From: Streptomyces turgidiscabies Car8 | GTDB taxonomy: Bacteria > Actinomycetota > Actinomycetes > Streptomycetales > Streptomycetaceae | Length of the DNA stretch: 54,297 nt | Reading direction: 5' to 3' | NCBI RefSeq assembly: GCF_000331005.1 | Contig: NZ_AEJB01000209.1 | Coordinates: forward strand, 1-54,297 | Shown here: one piece after another, positions 8,877 through 19,289 of the stretch | Numbering within the stretch: the first letter of the stretch is position 1 | How the letters are laid out: each line of letters starts with the position of its first letter | Notes under the pieces: model-generated | Told to the model about the DNA's origin: nothing | Database searches by the model: none | Seen by the model: the letters and a program-made list of their open reading frames with translations, nothing else | Program-made: the position numbers and the translations under genes

Positions 8877-11800
8877 CCCTCACCACCGACCCGGCAGCGT
8901 TCATCCCCCGGCAGGCAACGCCCGCAGAGCCGGCCGGCACGTCCGGCGTCGGCCCCGGTTACCGGCTCGCCCGTCTGGAAGTGCTCAACTGGGGCACCTT
9001 TCACCGCACCACCTGCACCTTCACCATCGACGGGCACTGCGCCTTGCTCACCGGGGGCGTGGGATCGGGGAAGTCCACCCTCGTCGACGCGCTCACCACG
9101 CTGCTTCTGCCCGCCCACAAGATCGCCTACAACAAGGCGGCGGGCGCCGACGCCAAGGAGCGCGACCTGCGGTCCTACGTCCTCGGCCATCACAAGAACG
9201 AGCGCGTCGAGGCATCGGACACCACCCGCCCCGTGGGGCTGCGCGACCACACGTCCTACAGCGTGATCCTGGGCGTCTTCGCCAACTACGTCCTCGGCAC
9301 CCACCTCACGCTCGCCCAGGTTTTCTACTGGACATCCCCGACCAGCACCGGGCAGCCCGAGCGGTTCTACCTCACCGCCGAGGCACCACTGTCCGTCGAC
9401 ACCGACTTCACCGGCTTCGGCACCGACATCACCGACCTGCGCCGGCAGCTGAAACAGCGCGGGGCCACCATCCACGGCAGCACATACACCCAGTACGGCA
9501 AGGCACTGCTGAGAGGTCTGGGCATCCCCAGCCTGCAGGCCCTGGACCTGTTCCACCAGACGGTGTCGATGAAGGCCGTGGGCAGCCTGGACGAGTTCGT
9601 CCGCGAGCGGATGCTGGAGCCGTTCGACGCGAAGACGGCCGTCGACAAGATCGTCGCCCACTTCGACGCGCTCACCGCCAGCCACAACGAGGTCGTCCGG
9701 GCCCGTCGGATGATCGAGGACCTGACACCGATCGTGACGGCATGCGACCGGTACGACACCGTCCAGGGAGAGATCACCACCCTGGACAAGCGCCGCAGCG
9801 CCGTCCCCGCGTTCTTCGCCCAGCACCGCCACCGGCTTCTCACGACACGTCACACCGCGCTGATGTCCGGTGCGGCGGACCTGGAGGAACTGCAGTCCAC
9901 CCGCGAGGGGCAGCTGGAACAGCTGCGCGGGACGGCCGACGGCCTGCGGCGCCGTATCGACGGCGTCGGCGGGGAGAAGCTCATCTCCCTGACCGGCAGG
10001 ATCGAAGAGCTCGGCCGCGAACGCGAACGGCGCCGCAAGCGCGCCACCGAGTACGGCACCTGGCTCACGCAGGCCGGCATGGATCCCGTCCCCGACGCCG
10101 CCTCCTTCCGTGAGCGGACCGACCAGATCTCCACCGCCCGCTCCCGGGCCGAGGAGCAAGAGCAGCAGGCCCGCGGGAAACTCGACGATCTCGCCGTCGC
10201 GCGCCACGGCAACACCCTCGCGACCGAAGCGCTGCGGCGCGAGATCAGCAGCCTGCAGCAGCAGCGCTCCAGCATCCCCGCCGAGTTGCTGGCCCTGCGC
10301 CGCGAACTCGCCACCGCCGCGGGTGTCTTGGACGAGGTCCTGCCGTTCGCCGGCGAGCTGATCCAGGTCCGCGACGACGAAGCCGAGTGGGCCGGCGCCG
10401 CCGAGGCGTACTGCACGGGTTCGCCCTGTCCCTGCTGGTCCCCCACGCCCACTACGACACCGTCTCGGCCTGGGTCAACGGCCGTCACCTGGGCCTCAGA
10501 CTGGTCTACTACCAGGTCCCCGCCCACACACCCATCACCACGCTGCCGGACGACCCCGCCCTGCTGAGCGGCAAACTGCAGCTCAAGTCCGACATCTGGG
10601 CCCGCGACTGGCTCGCCGCGCGGCTGCGCTCGCGTGCCGACTACCTGTGCGCCGAAGACCTGGAGGCGTTCACTCGCGCCACCAGGCCCGCTGTCACCCG
10701 GCAGGGTCTTGTCAAGGGCGGCGGAGGTCGCCACGAGAAGAACGACGCCTACCGCATCGACGACCGGCGCAACTGGGTGCTGGGCTGGAGCAACCAGGCC
10801 AAGCTCGACGCCCTCCTCGCCGAGGCCACCCGCCTCACCCGCGAAAGCGCCGACATCACCGCAGCCACCCGGGAACTCGAGAAGCAGCAGCGGGCCCGCG
10901 CCGGAACCAGTGCCGCCCTCACCCTGCTGGCCAGCGTCGACACCTATGCGGAACTCGACTGGCGGGGCACCGTCGCGGACATCGAGCAGTTCGAGCAGCA
11001 GAAGAGCGTCCTGGAAGCAGAAGCCGGTCTGGACAAGCTCACCGCACAGCTCCGGCGGACCGAGGACGAGATCGTACAGAGCAGCAAGACGTTCACCACG
11101 GGGCAGGAGGAGCTGGGCGGTCTGCGCCGAGACGTCCGGCACATCGCCGGCCTGCTGGGCAGGACCACCACGTTCCTCGCGCAGTGCGACCTCGACGGCA
11201 TGGCGGAGCACGAGGAACCCCTGAGGAAGTTCCTGCCCGCAGCCGGCAGCGACGAGCACAAACTCCTGGAGATGCTGGACGACGCCGAGCGCCGTGCCGA
11301 AGCACGTCTGCTGCGCAGCAGCGGCAGCCGCCACGACGCCCTGCGCCACGTCGGCAGCCAGGCGGCGGCGCTGATGACCGCCTTCCGCGGCAGGTACCCG
11401 GTCCACACCGCCGAGCTGGACAACACAGTCGAATCCGCCGACGGCTACCGCGCGTTGCACAGCCGGCTCACCGACGAGGACCTGCCCCGGTTCGAGGAGC
11501 AGTTCCTCCTGTACCTGCGCACCAATGTCGTCCGCGACATCGCTTCGTTCCAGGCCCGTCTCGGCGCTCAGGAGCAGCAGATCCGCGAACGTATCGATGT
11601 GATCAACACGTCGCTGGGCGGCATCGACTACAACCCGGGCCGCTACATCCGGCTCAACGCCGCCCCCACGCCGAACAAGGAGGTCCGCGAGTTCCAGCAC
11701 GACCTGCGCGCCTGCACCAGCGAAACGCTCTCGAACGACACCGATGACGTGTACACCGAAGAGAAGTTCCTCCAGGTCAAGGCGCTCCTCGACCGCTTCA

Positions 11801-12315
11801 AGGGCCGCCCGGAGCACACCCGCCTCGACAAGGAGTGGACCTCCCGGGTCACCGACGTGCGGCGCTGGTTCGTCTTCTCCGCCAGCGAGCTCAACCGCGA
11901 GGACGGCGCCGAGTACGAGGTCCACTCCGACTCCGGCGGTAAGTCCGGCGGCCAGAAGGAGAAACTCGCTTACACCATCCTCGCGGCTTCCCTCGCCTAC
12001 CAGTTCCGCATCGACCCCACCGCTCCCAAACCGAAGACCTTCCACTTCGTCACCATCGACGAGGCCTTCGGACGCGGTGACGACCCCTCCGCCCACTTCG
12101 CCCTCGACCTGTTCCAGCGCCTGGGCCTGCAACTCCTCGTCGTCACCCCGCTCCAGAAACTCCACGTCATCGAACCCCACGTCACCCGCGTCGGCTACGT
12201 CGACCGCCCCGACAAGACCCGCTCCCGCCTGAACAACCTCACCATCGAGGAGTTCCGCGCCCACAAGCAGGCAGCAGCCCAGCAGGCGAACCAGCCCCCG
12301 AAGGAGCGCTCGTGA
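8873..12315 (+). pseudogene. jetC: Wadjet SMC ATPase JetC, with a one-base frameshift
   Basis: JetC is the MukB-like SMC motor that extrudes plasmid DNA. Frame one (8873-10567) carries the head with Walker A GGVGSGKST at 61-69 and the first coiled-coil arm. Frame two continues to 12315 with the return coiled coil, the signature SGGKSGGQKEKLAYT and Walker B FVTIDEAFGRGDD. The frames switch near 10401-10410: the first turns to Cys/Ser/Pro nonsense after EWAGAAE, while VLHGFALSLLVPHAHYD resumes in the other, as expected after loss of one base. Together they give about 1147 residues, near normal length. If real, the break should inactivate the system; everything else about the gene is intact. Confidence 0.85.
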
Positions 12316-13487
12316 CCCCGGCAGAATGGACCCGCCCCGAGCATGTGGTGGAAACCCTGCGCCGCAAGTGGACCAGCGGCCGCTACCTCACCGCCGCCGC
12401 GGGCGGACACCCCTTCGAACCCATCGGAGTGCCACTGAAGGGCCCGACCGCAGCCGATGCTCTGCAGCATTACGAGCAGGCACTCACCTGGGCCCAATCC
12501 TGGGCCCCCAGCCGACACCCGCATCTGCGCATCCAGACCAAATCCATCGGAGCCGCAACGGCACCCCTCGAACACCGTCCCGGCCGAGCCTGGGTCGACA
12601 CCCGCGACCGCCTCTGGACACTGCTCCGCGTCACCACCCAGGTCGACCACTTCCACACCCTGCACGAACAGACCACCCACCAGGATCCCGGCATCGCACG
12701 GTGGATGGCCGACCACCCCATGAAGGTCCTCGCCCACGCCGCAGACTGGCACCGGCTCGTGCGCACCACGTGCTGGATCCGCGACCACGACACCGAGGCG
12801 GTCTACCTGCGCGAGATCGACGTCCCCGGCGTGGACACCAAGTTCATCGAGACCAACAAGGGAATCCTCGCCGAACTCCTCGACTGTGTGCTCCCCGAGA
12901 GCCGCGTCGACACCAGCGCACCGAGAAACGATCTCGTCGCGCGGTACGGCTTCCGCACCAAGCCCGTCTACATCCGCCTGCGCTACCTCGGCGCCTCTCC
13001 CCTGCCCTTCAGCGAACTCGCCGTCCGCGCCGAGGAACTGGCCGGCTGGTCCCCGGGGGTGCGCACCGTCTTCGTCCTCGAGAACGAGATCACCTACCTC
13101 TCACTGCCGCCGGTCCCCGACGCCGTCGCCATCCTCGGCTCCGGATACCCCGCCGCCCTGCTGCGTCATCTGCCCTGGCTCGACGATGTCGACCTCTGTT
13201 ACTGGGGCGACATCGACACCCATGGCTTCGCCATCCTCGACCAGGTCCGAGGACGTTTCCCGCACACCACGTCACTGCTCATGGACCGCGCCACCCTCCT
13301 CGCCCACGAGTCCCATTGGGGCCAAGAGAAGACACAGGCACGCGGCGGCCTGACACACCTCACCCCCGAGGAGGCCCGCCTCGACCAGGACCTGCGAACC
13401 GGCACCTACCGACCGCACCTGCGCCTGGAGCAGGAGCGCATCGCCATCACCGCCGTGCGAGAGGCGCTGACACGGCACCGGGAATGA
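12312..13487 (+). CDS. jetD: Wadjet nuclease subunit JetD (DUF3322/DUF2220, Toprim-like)
   Basis: JetD is the Toprim-type nuclease that cleaves plasmids captured by JetABC. The 391-residue protein has an N-terminal arm-like DUF3322 region and a C-terminal Toprim core, with the glutamate in VLENEITYL (about 257) and the acidic motif WGDIDTHG at 298-305, as in topoisomerase VI A and Spo11-type enzymes. It starts at GTG 12312 overlapping the jetC stop. It is the last gene of the operon; no clear terminator hairpin follows. Confidence 0.88.
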   Translation: MTPAEWTRPEHVVETLRRKWTSGRYLTAAAGGHPFEPIGVPLKGPTAADALQHYEQALTWAQSWAPSRHPHLRIQTKSIGAATAPLEHRPGRAWVDTRDRLWTLLRVTTQVDHFHTLHEQTTHQDPGIARWMADHPMKVLAHAADWHRLVRTTCWIRDHDTEAVYLREIDVPGVDTKFIETNKGILAELLDCVLPESRVDTSAPRNDLVARYGFRTKPVYIRLRYLGASPLPFSELAVRAEELAGWSPGVRTVFVLENEITYLSLPPVPDAVAILGSGYPAALLRHLPWLDDVDLCYWGDIDTHGFAILDQVRGRFPHTTSLLMDRATLLAHESHWGQEKTQARGGLTHLTPEEARLDQDLRTGTYRPHLRLEQERIAITAVREALTRHRE

Positions 13488-13971
13488 CACCCAAGGCCGA
13501 GAACACCGGCGGCCGGAGAGGACCAGGACCGTGGTCGAGGGCGAGGCCACGCCCGCGTCCGTCCGGCCGGGTGGTCCGCGGTTCCGTGATAACGCCGGAC
13601 ATGACCGCTCTGGCCGGCGTAACGCCCCCCCCGGGCCCCCGGGCCCGGCTACCGAGGCGGGACACCATCGTCCGTTTGCGGACGGAGACCGATGATGACG
13701 AGGCGGCCCGTGCCCTGATCCAGCGTTGGGCCCGGGCCAGGCCTCGCACCTGCACGCCCCAGCCCTCACAAGACCGGCCAGCACCAGCACCGACAGGCGC
13801 ACCAACCACACTGAGCAAAAAGCGCTGCCCCACTCAGCTCACTGCGCAGCACCAAACAGCCAGTTCAGCCCACGTATCCTCCGGCGCCGGACACTCGACT
13901 CCGCATAAACCCCACCCACGGAACAGACCTACCGCTCAATACAACTGAGCAACACCAGGCCACAACCAAGA
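13488..13971. other. Intergenic stretch without a supportable gene
   Basis: Open frames here read as low-complexity Arg/Pro/Gly text without ribosome sites. A G/C block at about 13624-13650 could fold, but it lacks a T tail. The last 60 bases are noticeably A-rich compared with the surroundings. Confidence 0.5.
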
Positions 13972-14328
13972 TCAATAAGCAAACGCGTCAGCTACGCCAC
14001 AATCCACCTCCCCGGCGGTGAATCGCGCGGCCAGCCTGCGCAGCGCGTATCGTCGGGACAGGTGGTGATCGGGCAGCTTGATACCCAATTCTTGAAGAGC
14101 CTGCTCAAATGTGTCACGGATGTCCCGGGGGTCCGCATGACGCGGCAGACCAGCGAGCTCGCACAGGGCCGGCGTGTCCATTCCAACTGCGAGTGCCTGG
14201 GCAGCGGTCATCGGCAGGTCTTCCGGACACACTTGATCCGCCTGATACAGCCACGCTGCCTCCAGCAGGGGCGGATAAGCGCTGCGGACAGGGCTGTCAG
14301 GCTCGGGTGTGTCGTCTATCGCTGCCAT
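13972..14328 (-). CDS. Hypothetical 118-residue protein
   Basis: It reads as a soluble, acidic helical protein (PPLLEAAWLYQADQVCPEDLP, then MTAAQALAVGMDTPALCELAGLP and RDIRDTFEQALQELG). Codon third positions are as GC-rich as in real genes and the composition is protein-like, unlike the opposite frames. I recognise no domain; small acidic Streptomyces proteins of this kind are sometimes immunity-type proteins, but nothing shows that here. No strong ribosome site precedes the ATG. It is convergent with jetD. Confidence 0.55.
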   Translation of the reverse strand: MAAIDDTPEPDSPVRSAYPPLLEAAWLYQADQVCPEDLPMTAAQALAVGMDTPALCELAGLPRHADPRDIRDTFEQALQELGIKLPDHHLSRRYALRRLAARFTAGEVDCGVADAFAY

Positions 14329-15036
14329 GATTCATACGATGCCAGCACGGCTCGCGAGAGTGCCCGGAAATTTCGACTGTCCCGGCAAACCGTCCTGCGG
14401 GCTGACCCAACTCGTGCTGCCCCAGTGACACTCCGCGACCGCTCCCCAAGATCTGTGCCAGAACCCACGACTCACCGACAGAGCCAGGCGTAGATGCACC
14501 GGTGCGGGCGCACGTAGTACTGGTTCCGGCAGACACGGCCGGCGGTGCCGCGAGCCCCACCACCGCCGTCCGGGGCGGACCGGATGGACAGGCGGAGGGT
14601 GATGCAGCACACCGGTGCGCCGGGGAACTCGGCGCCGACCCTCCCCAGGCACTTGCGCGCAGCTGCGGCGGGCCCGGACCTTCTCGGACTGCCACAGCCC
14701 GATGCGGGCGCCGGCGGGCCGGCGCAACAGGAACGGGGTGCCCAGCAGCCTCCGGATCACCCCAAACGGCTTCGCGGACTGTGCTTTGCGGCGTGGTGAA
14801 CGGCCACATGGACCACGAGCCGTGGCTGGAACAGGACCGGATACTCCTTCTGGACCACGAGCCCGAGCCGGCCGGAACGGCCCCGTAGCCGCACAACACC
14901 GCCAACCGCACCGACCCCAGGATGTAAATCCCTCAGCCGATACGGAACGGAAGGGACACGTGACACCGTTCCCCCGTGCCCACAGACTGCCCGTCACAAC
15001 ACGATCGACGATCAGTCCGTGGGCACGGGAGGCCCC
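14329..15036. other. Intergenic stretch, no supportable gene
   Basis: Several overlapping frames cross this 700-bp interval on both strands, but all have Arg/Pro/Cys-rich text and none has a ribosome site plus recognisable sequence. One short plus-strand run near 14800-14888 (NGHMDHEPWLEQDR) reads more like protein and may be a gene remnant. Confidence 0.4.
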
Positions 15037-15346
15037 ATGACCACCACACCGTTCACCAACCAAAAGGACACCACGCGACGCCGCGGTTCCCCGTGGGGAG
15101 GGCGGCCCGACCAGCTCGCCATCGCGGCTCGGGTACACAAGCCGGCGGTTCACCGCCGGCAGCGGAGCCTTCATCTCGCAACGCCATGTCGGAGACCTGC
15201 TCACCCTCACCAGCCAACTGCGCCCGGACACACCGGAACATGACCGTGTCATCGACGCCGGGCAGCAAGCGGCGGCCGCATCGAGAACCGTCGCCCGACG
15301 GGATGCCGGGATGCCGGGAATCAGACGCCGTAGGGGTTGTCGATGA
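15037..15346 (+). pseudogene. Possible small frameshifted gene, unknown
   Basis: An ATG at 15037 follows GGGAGG by four bases and opens with MTTTPFTNQKDTTRRRGS. After about 35 codons the frame degrades, while a second frame gives protein-like text (FTAGSGAFISQRHVGDLL, then QLRPDTPEHDRVIDAGQQ). This fits one gene broken by a single-base shift near 15125-15140. The product is unknown. Its 3' end runs into the convergent gene at 15321. Confidence 0.25.
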
Positions 15347-15671
15347 TGTAGACCCAGTCGCCCTCGCTCGTCCTCCTCATCACCTCGACCGCCTTTCCTT
15401 CCGCGGTGCCGCTCTCACCCGTGATCCGCCAGGACGCCTGGACCATCGCCAGGTCGCCGTTCTGATGGACCGACGCGGCCACCACCTCCATGGTGCTGGG
15501 CGAGGCGAGGTAGGGCTTCAGCGCTTCCTTGATGCCTTCCCTGCCGTAGACCGGCTCCTGTCCCGATCCCGGTACGAACATGGCGTCTTCGTCGAACAGG
15601 GAACCCAGTCCGTCGAGGTCCCGGTCCTTGAGGTACTCGGCGAAGCGCTCGTGCACGACTTCCGGTTTCAT
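15321..15671 (-). CDS. NTF2-like (SnoaL/DUF4440-type) protein
   Basis: The 116-residue protein has the cone-shaped NTF2-like fold signature: an N-terminal helix (VHERFAEYLKDRDLDGLGSLF), an acidic DEDAMFVPGSG loop, YGREGIKEALKPYL and a beta sheet ending WVYIIDNPYG. Members act as small hydrolases, isomerases or binding proteins, and no reaction can be assigned here. The ATG at 15671 is preceded by a purine-rich GAGGAAG ribosome site. It lies downstream of, and in the same direction as, the MBL-fold gene. Confidence 0.78.
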   Translation of the reverse strand: MKPEVVHERFAEYLKDRDLDGLGSLFDEDAMFVPGSGQEPVYGREGIKEALKPYLASPSTMEVVAASVHQNGDLAMVQASWRITGESGTAEGKAVEVMRRTSEGDWVYIIDNPYGV

Positions 15672-15914
15672 ATTCTTCCTCTTCTTTTCTTTCGTTGTGG
15701 ACGGGCGGGTCGGCCACAGGCCGATCCCTGTGAGCCATTGACTGGTGGTGCGCGGCGTCAGCCTCAGAAGCTGCTGGCGCTGTTGTGCGCGTCGATAGTG
15801 TCGGCCTGCACGGTGGCGAGGCCCTCGTGCAGGGCGGTGACCGCAGCCGCTCCCGCGTCTCCGGCGGCGTAGAAGGAGCGGGCCGGTGCACCGGCGGCGG
15901 CACGGGGTGAGGTG
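15672..15914 (-). other. Interval holding a short C-terminal protein remnant
   Basis: On the minus strand about 45 codons, from roughly 15902 to a stop near 15766, read GAPARSFYAAGDAGAAAV and LHEGLATVQADTIDAHNS. This is convincing protein text but has no start codon. It looks like the tail of a gene otherwise deleted; I cannot name the family. Confidence 0.3.
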
Positions 15915-16727
15915 TCAGCGGGTGTGCGGGGCGGGCAGGGTGATGGGCTCGCCCGGGGTGGGCCAGCGCAGCGGGACGCCGGCGGCGTCGAAGACCTGCT
16001 GGACGTGGCCGCGGTCTTCGGTGTAGTGCGCCCAGCCCTCGGCGTGCACGGCCACCACGAGGGGGCCGCCGAGCATGCGGCGGGCCTCGACGGCCTGGGT
16101 CGCGGTCAGCGACAGTCGTATGTCACCGAGCTCCTCGAAGCCGGCCGCGCCCAGGTGCAGCAGCGCCACGTCGACGCGGTACCGGCCGGCCAGGGCGCTC
16201 ATCGCGTCCAGGTCGACGGTGTCACCGGAGACGTACACACTCGGTGCCGAGCCGTCATCGGTGTGCAGGAGGAAGCCGGTGACCGGACCGGTGATGTCCT
16301 CGGTGCCGACGGGCCCGTGGCGGGCGGGGACCGCGGTGATGTTCAGCGGCATACGGCCCGGCTTCGACAGGGTCCGGGTCTGCCAGGGCTCCAGGCCGAC
16401 CGCTGCGCCCCCGAGATCGGTGGCGCCAGCAGCGGTGGTGAACACCTCCGAGGCACCGGAGGCCACCGTACGCCCGATGGTGTCGAGGTTGTCCTGATGC
16501 CCGGTGTGGCTGACCAGGGCGGCGTCGAGAGCGGGCAGTTCCCCGGGCTTCAGCGCCGGGTCGGCGGTCTTGCGCACCAGGACCGGGCCGTCCTGGTATT
16601 CGGTGCCGGCGGCGTCGAAGGTCGGGTCGGTCAGCAGCGTCCAGCCGGCCAGGCGGATCAGGGCGGTAGGGCCGCCGAGCACGGTCACGGTGTTCGCGGC
16701 GCGGGTCACGGCATCGTCGGTTACCAC
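15915..16727 (-). CDS. MBL-fold metal-dependent hydrolase (UlaG-like)
   Basis: This 270-residue member of the beta-lactamase-fold superfamily has GGPTALIRLAGWTLLTDPTFD near the N-terminus, a SHTGHQDNLD segment where other members carry HxHxDH, VSGDTVD and VAVHAEGWAHY. The first metal motif reads S-H-T-G-H-Q-D-N, keeping two His and one Asp. The start GTG 16727 is five bases after AAGGAG. It is divergent from an HxlR regulator, which probably controls it. Such pairs often respond to reactive compounds, but the substrate is unknown. Confidence 0.8.
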   Translation of the reverse strand: MVTDDAVTRAANTVTVLGGPTALIRLAGWTLLTDPTFDAAGTEYQDGPVLVRKTADPALKPGELPALDAALVSHTGHQDNLDTIGRTVASGASEVFTTAAGATDLGGAAVGLEPWQTRTLSKPGRMPLNITAVPARHGPVGTEDITGPVTGFLLHTDDGSAPSVYVSGDTVDLDAMSALAGRYRVDVALLHLGAAGFEELGDIRLSLTATQAVEARRMLGGPLVVAVHAEGWAHYTEDRGHVQQVFDAAGVPLRWPTPGEPITLPAPHTR

Positions 16728-16774
16728 AAGTACTCCTTGACGATCAGGGATTGGCTCCCTCACTCTGACCGAGT

Positions 16775-16793
16775 TACTTTCTCCTGGGAAGTA
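16775..16793. promoter_or_regulatory. Inverted repeat between divergent MBL and HxlR genes
   Basis: TACTT at 16775-16779 and AAGTA at 16789-16793 form an inverted repeat with a 9-base spacer in the 90-bp divergent interval, close to both starts. It is a plausible HxlR operator controlling both genes; the short arms make it tentative. Confidence 0.35.
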
Positions 16794-16817
16794 CATACCT
16801 TTAGGTGAGGTGAGCAC

Positions 16818-17192
16818 GTGCAGGAAAGCACGCGAGGCAACGTCCGCGATCCCGCCTGCCCCGGCAGGCAGCTGTTCGACCTGGTCACCGCCCGGTGGGC
16901 CGCCCTGGTCCTGGTGGATCTCATGGACGGCCCGCAACGCTGGTCCGAGCTGCGCCGGCGGGCCGGCGGCGTCAGCGACAAGATGCTCGCGCAGACCCTG
17001 CGCGACCTCGAAGGCGGTGGACTGATCACCCGCACCGTGCACACCAGCCGCCCGCCGACGGTGCAGTACGCCCTGACCGACCTCGCCCTCGGCGTCACCG
17101 CCGCACTGCAACACCTGCAGGACTGGGCCGAACAGCACACCGGCGACTACGCCCACCACCGACACACCCACACCACCGACCCGAAGCCCTGA
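16818..17192 (+). CDS. HxlR-family winged-helix regulator
   Basis: The 124-residue protein matches HxlR in full: a Cys near residue 14 (DPACPGRQLFDLV), RWAALVLVDLMDGPQRWSELRR, the recognition helix GVSDKMLAQTLRDLEGGGLI and the wing TRTVHTSRPPTVQYALTDL. The N-terminal Cys is the redox or electrophile sensor in many members. It starts at GTG 16818 after a GAGGTGAG stretch, and it likely represses its divergent MBL-fold neighbour and itself. Confidence 0.85.
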   Translation: MQESTRGNVRDPACPGRQLFDLVTARWAALVLVDLMDGPQRWSELRRRAGGVSDKMLAQTLRDLEGGGLITRTVHTSRPPTVQYALTDLALGVTAALQHLQDWAEQHTGDYAHHRHTHTTDPKP

Positions 17193-17539
17193 AAAGGCAG
17201 GCTCGGTGCACACGCCACCGTGCTTCCGCCGTATGAGCGAACGCCCCGAGCAGCATGAACCGCGTGGGAGCTCAGGATTCGGCTCGCCGTCGCTGACCGT
17301 AGATGCGCAACGGCTTCTGACCCTGCTGATCGCGGTCGACGCGGGATCGTCGGTGGTCATCGTGCGGGCCACCGGAGAACCCAGGGACAAGGGTGCAGGT
17401 CGAAGCGGCACGACGGTCTTCGGCGTGCCCAGGTGCGGATGCGGCCGCTCTGCGGTCCCGTCAGGCGGACGGGGCCGACGTGCCCGATCCGGCCCGCGTG
17501 GCGTCCGCGCGCCAGCCAGCAAGAGCTCATCAGGGCCTC

Positions 17540-17962
17540 CGCGGACGGTGATCCCGGCTGCGCGTGATGCGTGATCAGGGCCTGGTCGTTGCCGTCGGGC
17601 AGGCTGAATGTCTCGAAGGACAGGGTGAGGTCGCCGACGAGGGGATGCCAACCGAGAACTCAGTTGTCGAACGGCGGTACGTCGCCCGGTGTGAGGTCTT
17701 CCCGAAGCCGCAGGAAGCGAAGCGCACTGGGTGACGGTAACGGCCCTCGTCGACAGCGGTATCGGCCTGGAAGCTCGGCCACCAGGTCGAGGCGCACCGG
17801 GTGGTACTCCAGCTCGCCACGGGTGCCCCAGCCCACACTGAAGCGGCGCCCCTGCCAGGGGTGATCGGCGTCAGCCTGATGCAGCCGCAGTGCGAGGGTG
17901 CGGCGTACTGCGGTGGAAAGGAGCGTGGTGCTTGCGATCAGCCGCAGGTGCCCGAGCGCGTC
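17540..17962 (-). pseudogene. Decayed regulator remnant, MmyB-like tail
   Basis: On the minus strand near 17665-17560 the text WHPLVGDLTLSFETFSLP is followed by DGNDQALITHHAQPGSP, typical of the ligand-binding C-terminus of XRE/MmyB-type regulators. It is separated by a stop from the upstream stretch (GELEYHPVRLDLVAELPG) and lost after the IS junction at 17963. No intact frame remains. The 17193-17539 interval before it shows nothing coding. Confidence 0.4.
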
Positions 17963-18020
17963 CTAGGCCGTGTTTTGGAAGTGACCCCGCAGTTCCTCTT
18001 CGGGCCGCGATGATCTCGGG

Positions 18021-18890
18021 GTGGGGCGTGGGGATCTTTCGGATGAGCAGTGGTCGGTGCTGGAGCCGTTGTTGCCGGTCGGGGGACTGGGGCGTCCGGT
18101 TCGCAACCGGCGTCTGTTGATCGACGGGGTGCGGTGGCGTGTGCGGACCGGTGTGCCGTGGCGGGATCTGCCGGTCGAGTACGGGCACTGGCAGACGGTC
18201 TACGGGCTGTTCAGGCGTTGGCAGCGTGAGGGTGTGTGGGCTGGGATCTTGACTGCTCTGCAGGCCCGGGCCGATGCTGCGGGTCTGATCGTGTGGGAGG
18301 TGAACGTCGATTCCACGGTCTGCCGGGCCCATCAGCATGCTGCCGGTGCCCGCCGGGACACGGCCGGGCAGAAGGAACCTGCGGGCGGGACGCGGACCGA
18401 GCCGGACGATCACGGGCTGGGCCGCTCGCGCGGCGGATTCTCCACGAAGATCCATCTGGCCTGTGAGCAGGGGCAGAAGCCGCTGGCGCTGCTGGTCACG
18501 GCGGGCCAGCGGGGTGACAGCCCGCAGTTCGAGCGGGTCCTCGAAGCGATCCGGGTGCCCCGCACCGCCGGCGGACGCCCGCGGGTGCGTCCATTGCGGG
18601 TACGGGGCGACAAGGCGTATTCCTCGCGAGCCAACCGCGCCTACCTGCGCCGACGCGGGATCAGGTGCACGATCCCCGAGCCGGCCGACCAGATCCGCAA
18701 CCGCAGGCGCCGAGGCGGCACGGGAGGGCGTCCGCCCGCTTTCGACCGCCAGGACTACAAGGCCCGCCACGCGGTCGAGTGCGGGATCAGCCGCCTCAAA
18801 CAGCACCGGGCCGTGGCCACCCGATACGACAAGCTCGCCGTCCGCTTCGAGGCGACGGTTCAGATCGCGGCGGTCCAGCAGTGGCTGTGA
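18021..18890 (+). CDS. IS5-family DDE transposase
   Basis: The 289-residue enzyme has the DUF4096-type N-terminus (DLSDEQWSVLEPLLP), the first acid in NVDSTVCRAHQHAAG, the second in RGDKAYSSRANR and the Glu in HAVECGISRLKQHRAVATRYDK, so the catalytic DDE triad is complete. The length is normal for a single-frame IS5 transposase. The likely start is GTG 18021, 58 bases inside the left inverted repeat. It appears intact and the element may be active. Confidence 0.9.
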   Translation: MGRGDLSDEQWSVLEPLLPVGGLGRPVRNRRLLIDGVRWRVRTGVPWRDLPVEYGHWQTVYGLFRRWQREGVWAGILTALQARADAAGLIVWEVNVDSTVCRAHQHAAGARRDTAGQKEPAGGTRTEPDDHGLGRSRGGFSTKIHLACEQGQKPLALLVTAGQRGDSPQFERVLEAIRVPRTAGGRPRVRPLRVRGDKAYSSRANRAYLRRRGIRCTIPEPADQIRNRRRRGGTGGRPPAFDRQDYKARHAVECGISRLKQHRAVATRYDKLAVRFEATVQIAAVQQWL

Positions 18891-18959
18891 CCTGCCGCCG
18901 GCCCATCCGGCCGTGCCATGCTGGCGCCCGAACCGACAGCGCACCATGGGGAGAGTCCA

Positions 18960-19289
18960 GTGGCCGCCAAGTACTACTGCGCAGACAGCGAAAACGGCGA
19001 CCACATCGACGACCCGTCCGAGGATGCCCTGTTCGAATTGATCAGCGAACTCAACGACAAGGACAACACGTTCGTCGTCGTCCAGCCCGACCAGGACGAC
19101 CCAGCCTGGTTTGTGTCCGTCGCTGTCGCTGACGAAGGCGGCTACGAGATCGTCCGACGCGACACCACCCGCCGTGAACACAAGGTCGACACCGATACCA
19201 GCATCGACCGGATCGCAGGCGACCTCATCGTCTGGCTGGCCGCCCGCAACTTCCCCGGACGCCCAACCCACCAGACCAGCACCTTCTAA
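18960..19289 (+). CDS. Passenger gene inside the IS, immunity-like hypothetical
   Basis: The 109-residue acidic protein (KYYCADSENGDHIDDPSEDA, NTFVVVQPDQDDPAWFVSVA, then RREHKVDTDTSIDRIAGDL) has the alternating beta pattern of small Imm1-like immunity proteins. I cannot confirm the family. I chose GTG 18960 because GGGGAG lies seven bases upstream; an upstream in-frame ATG at 18918 has no such site. Its stop sits eight bases before the element's inverted repeat, so it travels with the IS as cargo. Confidence 0.7.
   Translation: MAAKYYCADSENGDHIDDPSEDALFELISELNDKDNTFVVVQPDQDDPAWFVSVAVADEGGYEIVRRDTTRREHKVDTDTSIDRIAGDLIVWLAARNFPGRPTHQTSTF

Noticed and set aside
9850..12264. 804-codon minus-strand frame
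   Set aside because: It lies antisense to jetC, which has clear Walker and SMC signature motifs in the forward frames.
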